8,302 nucleotides of DNA from Flavobacteriales bacterium. GTDB taxonomy: Bacteria; Bacteroidota; Bacteroidia; Flavobacteriales; Flavobacteriaceae. The stretch covers positions 1 through 8,302 of the forward strand of contig JAMONI010000179.1 of assembly GCA_027065935.1 (NCBI GenBank), read 5' to 3'. Positions 1 to 5,845 of this stretch are shown in pieces. How positions within the stretch are numbered: the stretch's first letter is position 1; each line of letters begins with the position of its first letter. A program made the translations under genes and the position numbers. Below the pieces are notes generated by a model, which saw only the letters and a program-made list of their open reading frames with translations, searched no databases and had not been told where the DNA came from.

Positions 1-1
1 C

Positions 2-181
2 ATCCTGATTAAGGTGGACCGAAACGGTAAGGTGGTTAAGGCCCAATTCGACCCGGAAAATTCAACCGCACATTTTGAATGTTTGATAGAAACGGCGCTT
101 AAATATTCGTATCAAGCCCGGTTTAACCGTACCGGTTCGGGGCCCGAATGGCAAGAGGGTTACATCGAATATATTTTTTAG
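2..181 (+). CDS. C-terminal tail of a TonB-like energy transducer (5' partial)
   Basis: This frame is open from the window edge and gives 59 residues before a TAG stop. The pattern is that of the TonB C-terminal domain as found in Bacteroidota: a strand with the turn KVDRNGKVVKA near residues 4-14, a helix rich in Leu/Ala (LIETALKYSYQARF, 28-41), and a final strand after a Trp-Gln-Glu-Gly turn ending GYIEYIF. In this family the domain contacts the TonB box of outer-membrane transporters and passes on energy from ExbB/ExbD. The transmembrane anchor and Pro-rich linker would lie outside the window, so full TonB function cannot be confirmed; a lone TonB_C-like domain on another envelope protein is possible. 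The gene converges on lysA and the two stop codons overlap. Confidence 0.65.
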   Translation: MLIKVDRNGKVVKAQFDPENSTAHFECLIETALKYSYQARFNRTGSGPEWQEGYIEYIF

Positions 182-1317
182 GTTTCGATGATGCGATGTC
201 CGTCCACTACGATTTCTTTGGGCAAGGGCCTCAGGTTGTAATGCGAAGCCATCACGTAGCCGTAGGCTCCGGCGTTTTTCAGGACCAAGATGTCGTTTTC
301 CCGTATGCGTGCTATTTTCCGGTCATAAGCGAAAGTATCTTCTTCACATAAATTGCCTACTACGTCATACACCGATTCGGGTTCGCCGGGTTGCGAAAGG
401 TTTTCGACGGGATGATATGCGCCGTAGTACATAGGTCGAATGAAGTGATTAAATCCCGTATTGACGCAAGCAAAGGTTTTGCCGGGTATTTTTTTGACAA
501 AATTCACCTGCATAAGGAAGTATCCGGCTTCGGCAACCAAGAATTTTCCCGGTTCGATTTTTATTTTTATCGCTTCACCGCTTTTTTTTGTCCGTCCTCT
601 AATATAACCGGCCAGTGCTTTGAGGTCGGTTTCCTTGTCGTCAGGATGATATTTAATCTTAAAGCCGCCGCCGATGTCTAAGTATTCGAGCCGGGGAAAA
701 TACGAGCGGGCTTCGAAAAGAAAATCAATACTTTGGCGCATGACTTCGTCATAGGAAACGTCGGAACCGAGATGGGTGTGCAGTCCCGTTATGCGCAACC
801 GGTATTTGTCAACGGTTTTCAGAATACGGTTTTTGAGAGTCCACGGGATGCCGAATTTCGAACCTTGATGTGCCGTAGCTATTTTTTTATTGCCTCCGAT
901 ATCCAATCCCGGATTTAGTCGCAATCCCAGAGGACGTTCGGGGGCCGTTTGTCCGATCCATTCGAGAAGTTCCAACGCGCCGATATGAATTGCGATATCC
1001 GTGTCCAAGGCTTTTTTGAGTTCGTCTTTTGAAGGACAACTGGGGGTATAAAGAATATTTTTTTCGTCTATACCGAGTTCGGACAAATGCTTAACTTCTT
1101 CTAAGGAAACGGTGTCGAATTTGCCTCCTTCTTCATCAATGGTTTTGATGATAAAGGGGTTATGATTGGCCTTGACGGCAAAATGTATGTCGGTATCTAT
1201 GGAGGAAAATGCATCGTGCAGTTTGCGAAATTTCGCCCTGATTTGTTCCAAATCATACACATATACGGGAGTTCCGTAATGCCGGGCTATTTCCAAAAGT
1301 ATTTCACGTTTTATCAC
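178..1317 (-). CDS. lysA: Diaminopimelate decarboxylase (LysA)
   Basis: This PLP enzyme of the alanine-racemase-fold (group IV) decarboxylases removes CO2 from meso-diaminopimelate to give L-lysine in the cytoplasm. At 379 residues it is slightly short for the family. Visible motifs are FAVKAN with Lys49 as the PLP lysine, H-T-H-L-G-S (180-185), the phosphate-binding GGGF (216-219), EPGK (255-258), RPMYYGAYHP (294-303), the Cys324-Glu325 pair in GNLCEEDTFA, and NAGAYG near the C-terminus. The CE-x-D motif and the RPxxYxAYH stretch favour diaminopimelate over ornithine/arginine or carboxynorspermidine decarboxylases. The start is GTG at 1317: upstream the frame contains no ATG, GTG or TTG before an in-frame stop. 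A 44-codon frame overlaps this start. The gene stands apart from the other minus-strand genes by 365 bases, so it probably has its own promoter. Confidence 0.92.
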   Translation of the reverse strand: MIKREILLEIARHYGTPVYVYDLEQIRAKFRKLHDAFSSIDTDIHFAVKANHNPFIIKTIDEEGGKFDTVSLEEVKHLSELGIDEKNILYTPSCPSKDELKKALDTDIAIHIGALELLEWIGQTAPERPLGLRLNPGLDIGGNKKIATAHQGSKFGIPWTLKNRILKTVDKYRLRITGLHTHLGSDVSYDEVMRQSIDFLFEARSYFPRLEYLDIGGGFKIKYHPDDKETDLKALAGYIRGRTKKSGEAIKIKIEPGKFLVAEAGYFLMQVNFVKKIPGKTFACVNTGFNHFIRPMYYGAYHPVENLSQPGEPESVYDVVGNLCEEDTFAYDRKIARIRENDILVLKNAGAYGYVMASHYNLRPLPKEIVVDGHRIIET

Positions 1318-1438
1318 TGTTTTTTTTGGGGGAAAAGATACTAAAGTTCGGGCTTATAAAAAATAGTAGTTTTATTTTTTTAACCCGGTAAGGTGTAAAA
1401 TTTTCGTCTTTAAATTGCTTTAGCTCATGTATCTTCAT
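1304..1438 (-). CDS. Possible lysine-rich leader peptide ahead of lysA (44 aa)
   Basis: An ATG-started frame of 44 codons lies directly upstream of lysA, and its TGA stop falls 14 bases inside lysA in another frame. The peptide starts MKIHELKQFKDENF and contains nine lysines, including the cluster VKKIK (19-23) and PKK (37-39); it has no recognisable domain. Overlap with the GTG start would allow translational coupling, and its lysine content would suit sensing of charged lysyl-tRNA, but that is inference. The region is A-rich and AAA codons are expected by chance, so this may not be a gene. No paired terminator/antiterminator hairpins are evident between it and lysA. Confidence 0.25.
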   Translation of the reverse strand: MKIHELKQFKDENFTPYRVKKIKLLFFISPNFSIFSPKKNSDKT

Positions 1439-1446
1439 TTAAATGA
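1435..1446. repeat. 12-base perfect palindrome TCATTTAAATGA
   Basis: The sequence reads the same on both strands and lies about 120 bases upstream of the lysA start. It contains an ATG on each strand: the minus-strand ATG begins the 44-codon frame ahead of lysA. It could be an operator for a dimeric regulator, but AT-rich palindromes of this length can arise by chance and only one copy was noticed. Confidence 0.35.
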
Positions 1447-1513
1447 TTTCTCAACCACCGCTACCGGAATATGTTCATTTCCGTTCAATTACTATGGACC
1501 GCTTTTTTAACGG

Positions 1514-1528
1514 TTCCGGACACCGGAA
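1514..1528. repeat. Short perfect hairpin TTCCGG-ACA-CCGGAA
   Basis: Six base pairs enclose a three-base loop. Neither strand has a T-run just after it: on the plus strand the T-run comes before, and on the minus strand an A-run follows. It therefore does not fit an intrinsic terminator. It lies within the presumed leader or promoter area of lysA or the 3' untranslated region of the LtaS-like gene. Confidence 0.35.
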
Positions 1529-1634
1529 AATCCCTCTTACACGAGGTTAAAGACAGATAGATAAAGAAGCCTCCTAAAAATTATGAAGTTTTTATGAACC
1601 GTTTGATTTAAGAATACAAAATTTTTTGAATAAC

Positions 1635-1655
1635 AAAATTTGCCCTAGAAATTTT
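1635..1655 (-). terminator. Weak AT-rich hairpin after the LtaS-like gene
   Basis: AAAATTT and AAATTTT form a 7-pair stem around the loop GCCCTAG (plus-strand reading), 28 bases beyond the stop of the LtaS-like gene. It is the only inverted repeat close behind that gene, but the stem is all A/T and no clean U-tract follows on the minus strand, so it would be a poor intrinsic terminator. Confidence 0.2.
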
Positions 1656-1682
1656 CGGGAAAGGGGATTTTGACGAAAGAAT

Positions 1683-3719
1683 CTAATTCTCTTTTGTATC
1701 CAATTCCTTTAAAATTTTATATCCCGTAGCAGCCAGATATGCTTTGGCTTTTTGACGTAGCGCGTTTAATTCGGGGTCGGGAGCGGTACGTTCAAGCCGG
1801 CGTGCGCGGCGCACTTTCCACCGGTAATATACCGGACGGTTTATACCTTTGACCGCACCGGCAGGGCCGGCAAAGAAATCTTTTCTGTTAGCCGAAAAGT
1901 GAACCCCGGGACGCAACAAACTTGTTCCCGTATCAAAATACGATACACCGGACAAGCTTAAATGAAACAAAGTGGGAAAAACATCCTTGTGCGATCCGAA
2001 AACCTCCGTATCAATGGGCCCGAACCGGTCGTAAGGCTCGGGAATATACAAAATCAACGGGACGCTCCGGCGATGGAAATATTCGCTTTCATCGTATTTA
2101 AAACCTTGATGCAAGTTATGATCACCGGTAAAAGCCACAATGGTATGGCGCCCTAAAACCGAGCTACGGATTTGTTTTAGAAAGCTTCCCGCCTGATGGG
2201 CCGCATATTGGTAGGCTTTGAATATACGGTCGGTTACTTTTTTGCTCACGGTCATTTTTTCGTAATCTTCGGACTTGATTTCGAGCGGAAAGGCTTGATA
2301 ATGTGACGGTAAATCATACGGCGTATGATTGCTCACCGTAAGTACGAAAATAAATTGAGGTTTCCGGGCATTCTTCAAAATGTCCAACACTTCGGCATAC
2401 AAATATTCGTCGTGGATGCCCCAAAGGAATTTTTCGGCTCCGGGAAATTTTTTTTCCAATTGGCGTTGGGTTATGATGCGGTCGAATCCTTGGGTTTTCA
2501 TATATCCGCCGGTGTTGCGCCAAGTGTATAACCCACCGAACACAAAAGTGGTTTCATATCCGGCTTTTTTAAACACTTCAACCACCGAAGTGGATAATTT
2601 GATGTTTTGGTACGGCGATTGGGATAACGGATAAAACAAAGTGCCCGTGATGAGATTTTCCAAGGAATTAACCGTAACGTTATCGGCCGATAAGAAGTTT
2701 TTAAACACCTTGCAATAAGGCAATTGATGCGAGAGTTCGCCCAGTAAGTTGCAGGTCCCGGAATGTTTTTCGAACAAATCCGTTCCGAAGCTTTCCATCA
2801 GAACCACCACCACGTTGGGCGGGTTGTTTTGAAGAAATTCATTGGTTTCGGTTCGTGCAAAAAAGGGATTTTCGCCCGGATTGATTGCATCGATCGAAAC
2901 ATCTTTGTATGCTTTTAGCGCATCTTCGGGGCGCCGGAATCCGTAACGTTTTAAGTACGCGTTATAATCGGTGGAGATGGCATTCTCCCGCCCTTTGGAT
3001 AAGGCGTTTTTTAGCGCAAAAACGCCGTTGACCGGAATCAGGTTCAACTGTTCGTTGTCCGTAACCGAAGCATGACGCATATCCAACGGACGGGGTTCGA
3101 ACGAAAAACCTCTCAATCCTGTGAAATAATACAGCACAAAAAAAATTACCGCTATCACTCCCGTGCGCATTTTCGTAACACCGACAATCACCGGTTTATC
3201 AACCGTCATTTTTATTACGCGATATATAATCCAACCCGCAATCGTCCAGATGAGTAGGGTGCGAATTACCGGATAATCGGTCCACATGGAAACCAGTATG
3301 GCCGAGGTTTTGTCGTCCGCCAAACCGAATAAAACGGGCGAAAAATGTTCGCCGTAAGTGGTATAAAAAAAGTAGTCGAACGTGTTGATTATCAGAAAGC
3401 TAATGGCTACAAAAAAGCTGTATGTCAGCATTGTTCGGCGAAGGAAAGCGGTGTATTTGTCAAGCCAATCCGTTTTGATTAAACAAACGGCTAAAACGAG
3501 CAATGCAAGCGGAAGCAAAGCGAAAAAAATAACCACCGTGTCAAAACGGAACGATGCAATCCAAAGGGAAATGAAATCGTCAAGCCCCATAGCGCGCCTG
3601 ACCACGCCGGACAAATCGTAAAACCAAATCGTACGGAAGGCCGACATCCATACCAACAGCACAAGATACACTTTCAGTAGCCTGATTATTTCCGCTACTA
3701 TAACAGCCGGTTTATTCAT
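1683..3719 (-). CDS. LtaS-like membrane sulfatase-fold phospho-transferase
   Basis: This 678-residue protein has the layout of lipoteichoic acid synthase/MdoB-type enzymes. About five membrane helices (roughly 5-25, 61-81, 97-117, 153-170, 186-202) are followed by a large domain that should face the periplasm. That domain has the alkaline-phosphatase/sulfatase metal and nucleophile pattern: MESFG with Glu309, NVTVNS with Thr349 as probable nucleophile, SNHTPY with His465, TGDHN with Asp533-His534, and a late SHKDVFPTL motif (His577). Family members move phosphoglycerol or phosphoethanolamine from a phospholipid to a glycan or lipid; the substrate here is unknown. I chose ATG at 3719, not an earlier in-frame ATG at 3857, because the extra 46 residues are polar, unlike the family, and lie within the upstream gene. 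Its first 8 bases (ATGAATAA) contain the glycosyltransferase stop, implying coupling. The C-terminal tail is basic. Confidence 0.85.
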   Translation of the reverse strand: MNKPAVIVAEIIRLLKVYLVLLVWMSAFRTIWFYDLSGVVRRAMGLDDFISLWIASFRFDTVVIFFALLPLALLVLAVCLIKTDWLDKYTAFLRRTMLTYSFFVAISFLIINTFDYFFYTTYGEHFSPVLFGLADDKTSAILVSMWTDYPVIRTLLIWTIAGWIIYRVIKMTVDKPVIVGVTKMRTGVIAVIFFVLYYFTGLRGFSFEPRPLDMRHASVTDNEQLNLIPVNGVFALKNALSKGRENAISTDYNAYLKRYGFRRPEDALKAYKDVSIDAINPGENPFFARTETNEFLQNNPPNVVVVLMESFGTDLFEKHSGTCNLLGELSHQLPYCKVFKNFLSADNVTVNSLENLITGTLFYPLSQSPYQNIKLSTSVVEVFKKAGYETTFVFGGLYTWRNTGGYMKTQGFDRIITQRQLEKKFPGAEKFLWGIHDEYLYAEVLDILKNARKPQFIFVLTVSNHTPYDLPSHYQAFPLEIKSEDYEKMTVSKKVTDRIFKAYQYAAHQAGSFLKQIRSSVLGRHTIVAFTGDHNLHQGFKYDESEYFHRRSVPLILYIPEPYDRFGPIDTEVFGSHKDVFPTLFHLSLSGVSYFDTGTSLLRPGVHFSANRKDFFAGPAGAVKGINRPVYYRWKVRRARRLERTAPDPELNALRQKAKAYLAATGYKILKELDTKEN

Positions 3720-4824
3720 CGATGAGTTTTTGATATAATTCCATCCATTGCCGTGCGATGGTTTCGTCGTCGAATTTGCGCACATACGCCTTAGCTTTTT
3801 GTTCGTATTCCGTAAGGTCGTTTTCCATGGCGAATTGCAGTTTTTCACGCATTTCATTTACGTCAAATACATCGTTCAAATAAATGCCTCCCGGACCGGC
3901 GGCTTCGGGAAAAACGCCGTGTGCATTCGTAATTACGGGTGTGCCCGAATTCAAGGCCTCGATAATAGGAATGCCGAAGCCTTCGTAAATACTCGGATAA
4001 ACAAGGACTTTGGCCAAGCGATACAAGGCGGCCAGTTCGTTCAAATCCAAATTCGAAAGTATCGTTACCCGGCCGGTCATTTTATGTTCGCGAACAAATT
4101 CCCGGATTTGCCGGGCATAAGAAGTCTCCCTGCCTGCCAACACCAGATGATAAGGCAAATCCTTTAGGGCTTTGACTACGGTAAAAGCATTCTTACGCGG
4201 TTCGATGGTGCCTACATACAAAATGAACGCTTCGGGAAGGCCGTATTTTTCTTGAATGCTAAACAAATATGCCGCCGGTATGTCGGACTTGAAAACGGAA
4301 TGACATCCTTGATAAATCACCTGAATCCGTTCGGGTTGTAAATGAGAAAATTCCAAAATGTCTTTCTTGGTTCGCTCGCTTATAGCCACGATTTGACGGG
4401 CTTCCTTTAAGGTCCGATAAAACTTTTTTTTGTATATCCACCTGTCCACCGGCTTATACCATTCGGGATGACGCAAAAAGATAAGATCGTGAATGCTCAC
4501 TACCGTGGGAATACCCGTAGCGGATATGCCGAGGGGCAATTCTCCGCTTAATCCGTGAAATATGTCGATACGGTCGCGCTTGATGTCGTTTACGACACCT
4601 CGTGAACGCCACAAGGCGGGAAAAAAACGGTAAATGCCCGAAGGCTGACGTTCTTGCATGTTATTTTGCATAACGAACCGGTGTACTCGAGCCGGTTCGG
4701 GATTATATAGCACATATCGATTTTCGGGATAAAACGATGCCATAATACGCACCAAATCACGCCCGTAATTACCCAAACCCGTAGTATTGTGAAATATACG
4801 CTTGGCATCGTAACCTATTTGCAT
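3712..4824 (-). CDS. Family 4 glycosyltransferase (GT-B fold)
   Basis: The 370-residue protein would transfer a sugar from an activated donor to a glycan or lipid acceptor at the cytoplasmic side. The N-terminal half starts MQIGYDAKRIFHNTTGLGNYG with the Gly-rich acceptor/donor loop at 16-21, and holds VVSIHDLIF (108-116) and VAISERTKKDI (146-156). The C-terminal donor domain has ILYVGTIEPRKN (201-212) and the E-x7-E signature in YEGFGIPIIEAL, with Glu281 and Glu289. There is no signal peptide. It is followed with an 8-base overlap by the LtaS-like gene and preceded, after 67 bases, by the HExxH protein. The pairing suggests that the sugar chain it builds or its lipid carrier is modified by the LtaS-like enzyme, which is inference. 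The donor and acceptor cannot be read from sequence. Confidence 0.9.
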   Translation of the reverse strand: MQIGYDAKRIFHNTTGLGNYGRDLVRIMASFYPENRYVLYNPEPARVHRFVMQNNMQERQPSGIYRFFPALWRSRGVVNDIKRDRIDIFHGLSGELPLGISATGIPTVVSIHDLIFLRHPEWYKPVDRWIYKKKFYRTLKEARQIVAISERTKKDILEFSHLQPERIQVIYQGCHSVFKSDIPAAYLFSIQEKYGLPEAFILYVGTIEPRKNAFTVVKALKDLPYHLVLAGRETSYARQIREFVREHKMTGRVTILSNLDLNELAALYRLAKVLVYPSIYEGFGIPIIEALNSGTPVITNAHGVFPEAAGPGGIYLNDVFDVNEMREKLQFAMENDLTEYEQKAKAYVRKFDDETIARQWMELYQKLIDE

Positions 4825-4891
4825 CGCAAGAAATTTTGTGCAAGATAAGAAACTTCGTTTTGCCGGAAAACTTCAGGTGTTTTTTTTGTCT

Positions 4892-5239
4892 TTACTTCAG
4901 AGAGACGTATTTCAAAAAAGCCCAAAACGGACGTTTCGACAAGTAATGTAAGTTACTTTCGTTGGCATAGGCTTCTTTTTCAAAAGAAATGTTTCTGTAG
5001 GCCAAGCGGTGATTTTTGTATTTGATTCTCAATATCAAGTATTCGCCCCAATACCACATTAAAAAGGGAATGACAAGCATTTCCCGTTGTTGTCTCAGAT
5101 GGATTTTTTCGTGATTGATAACCGTTTGATCTTTTTTCATATTTTCATCCGCTACCAATATGAAAGGAAACAGCGCCATCGCTCCGGCAAAATTAAAAGT
5201 GAGTAGCTTGATAAGGGTTTTGTTTTTGATTATAAGCAT
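4892..5239 (-). CDS. Small membrane-associated HExxH protein of unknown function
   Basis: This protein has 115 residues. One hydrophobic segment near 8-30 could span or enter the membrane. It is followed by NHEKIHLRQQ with the zinc-protease-like motif His43-Glu44-x-x-His47, a second hydrophobic stretch rich in Trp/Tyr (54-70), and a conserved-looking block AYRNISFEKEAYANE (80-94), whose glutamates could supply the third metal ligand. I associate this arrangement with short conserved hypothetical proteins of Bacteroidota; the function is not known to me. It is far smaller than any classic metallopeptidase, so it may bind metal without protease activity. The ATG at 5239 places the hydrophobic segment at the N-terminus. 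The preceding 34 codons are also open in this frame back to the rnhA stop, but hold no ATG, GTG or TTG. Confidence 0.7.
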   Translation of the reverse strand: MLIIKNKTLIKLLTFNFAGAMALFPFILVADENMKKDQTVINHEKIHLRQQREMLVIPFLMWYWGEYLILRIKYKNHRLAYRNISFEKEAYANESNLHYLSKRPFWAFLKYVSLK

Positions 5240-5341
5240 GACGTTGTCATTTTCCGGGTAAATTCTTGCAAACTTTGTGCCTTGGGCGAATGTATCGATG
5301 CCGGTTAGTTCGTTAATGAAGCGATGAAAGAAGGCGGCGCG
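5240..5341. other. 102-base spacer between rnhA and the HExxH gene, open in frame
   Basis: On the minus strand this spacer has no stop codon in the frame shared by rnhA (ended by TAG at 5344-5342) and the HExxH gene. It would read like plausible protein, including the stretches INELTGIDTF and KFARIYPEND. It has no usual start codon in that frame, and both neighbours look complete without it. I see no hairpin or promoter in it. Confidence 0.4.
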
Positions 5342-5845
5342 CTAATTTTTTTTTGTTCCGGGCGGATTCGATTTTTCATACGCCGTGTCGATTTTCAACC
5401 GGTGTTTGGGTTGCTTGGCCGCTTTCCGGGCCAGTTTGTCGCAATATTCGTTTTGGGGATGGTTGTTGTGTCCGCGAGTCCACCAGAACTCCACCCGGTG
5501 TTTGTTCATTTCTTCAGCCAATTGTTTCCACAGGTCGGGATTTTTTATTTTTTTAAAGTTGCGGGCTTTCCATTTTTCCAGCCATCCTTTGTTGATTGCG
5601 TCGGAAACGTAGGTGGAATCCGTTACGACGATTACTTTTTGGTCGGGTTTTTTAATTTTTTTCAGGGCTTCCACCACGGCCATGAGTTCCATACGATTGT
5701 TGGTGGTGTAACGAAATCCTTCGGAAAAACTTTTTTTATAGTCGGTATTTTCCAATATCATTAAAATGCCGTATCCGCCCGGTCCGGGATTTCCGGATGC
5801 GGCCCCGTCGGTGTAGATGATGATACGTTTTTCCTCGTTATTCAT
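5342..5845 (-). CDS. rnhA: Ribonuclease HI
   Basis: The 167-residue cytoplasmic enzyme cleaves the RNA strand of RNA:DNA hybrids, for example R-loops and primers. The RNase H fold motifs are all present: IYTDGAASGNPGPGGYG with Asp13, NNRMELMAV with Glu53, VVTDSTYV with Asp76, and NEYCDKLA with Asp136; His126 in TRGHNNHP is the usual catalytic-loop histidine. The basic helix region KGWLEKWKARNFKK (86-99) matches the handle that binds hybrids. The C-terminus passes the family's usual end and finishes in a Lys/Pro-rich tail, with nine consecutive A bases just before the TAG stop. The start overlaps the SDR stop by 8 bases (ATGAATAA). Confidence 0.95.
   Translation of the reverse strand: MNNEEKRIIIYTDGAASGNPGPGGYGILMILENTDYKKSFSEGFRYTTNNRMELMAVVEALKKIKKPDQKVIVVTDSTYVSDAINKGWLEKWKARNFKKIKNPDLWKQLAEEMNKHRVEFWWTRGHNNHPQNEYCDKLARKAAKQPKHRLKIDTAYEKSNPPGTKKN

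Larger units (their letters stand above)
1318..1682. other. 365-base intergenic region between the LtaS-like gene and lysA
   Basis: This is the only long stretch without a confident gene. It is AT-rich with several A/T homopolymers and should carry the end of the LtaS-like transcript and the lysA promoter. I see a 12-base palindrome (1435-1446), a short GC-rich hairpin (1514-1528), an AT-rich hairpin (1635-1655) and the small frame ahead of lysA. I find no lysine riboswitch core, no tRNA-like fold and no convincing TTTG plus TAnnTTTG promoter pair at the right spacing for Bacteroidota. A 35-codon frame on the plus strand (1443-1550) has no support. Confidence 0.7.

Noticed and set aside
1443..1550. 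A 35-codon plus-strand frame in the lysA upstream gap
   Set aside because: No family resemblance, no neighbours on that strand and no visible promoter; most likely chance.
1318..1682. A lysine riboswitch ahead of lysA
   Set aside because: The gap is long enough, but I could not find the conserved purine-rich core or the multi-helix layout of the L box, and it is not typical of Bacteroidota.
3720..3857. A 46-residue N-terminal extension of the LtaS-like protein from an ATG at 3857
   Set aside because: The extension lies wholly inside the glycosyltransferase gene in another frame, is polar and Asn/Lys-rich, and would place non-family sequence before the first membrane helix. The ATG at 3719 forms a typical stop/start overlap.
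3748..4167. A 139-codon plus-strand frame opposite the glycosyltransferase
   Set aside because: It is antisense to the conserved donor-binding domain of a GT4 enzyme and has no recognisable motif.
5342..5344. Reassignment or suppression of TAG as a general code change
   Set aside because: TAG also ends the TonB-like and LtaS-like genes at natural family ends, and TAA and TGA are used as well, so the standard bacterial code explains the window.
5324..5764. A 146-codon plus-strand frame opposite rnhA
   Set aside because: It is antisense to a gene with all RNase HI catalytic motifs; its Phe/Val-rich product only mirrors the lysine and asparagine codons of rnhA.
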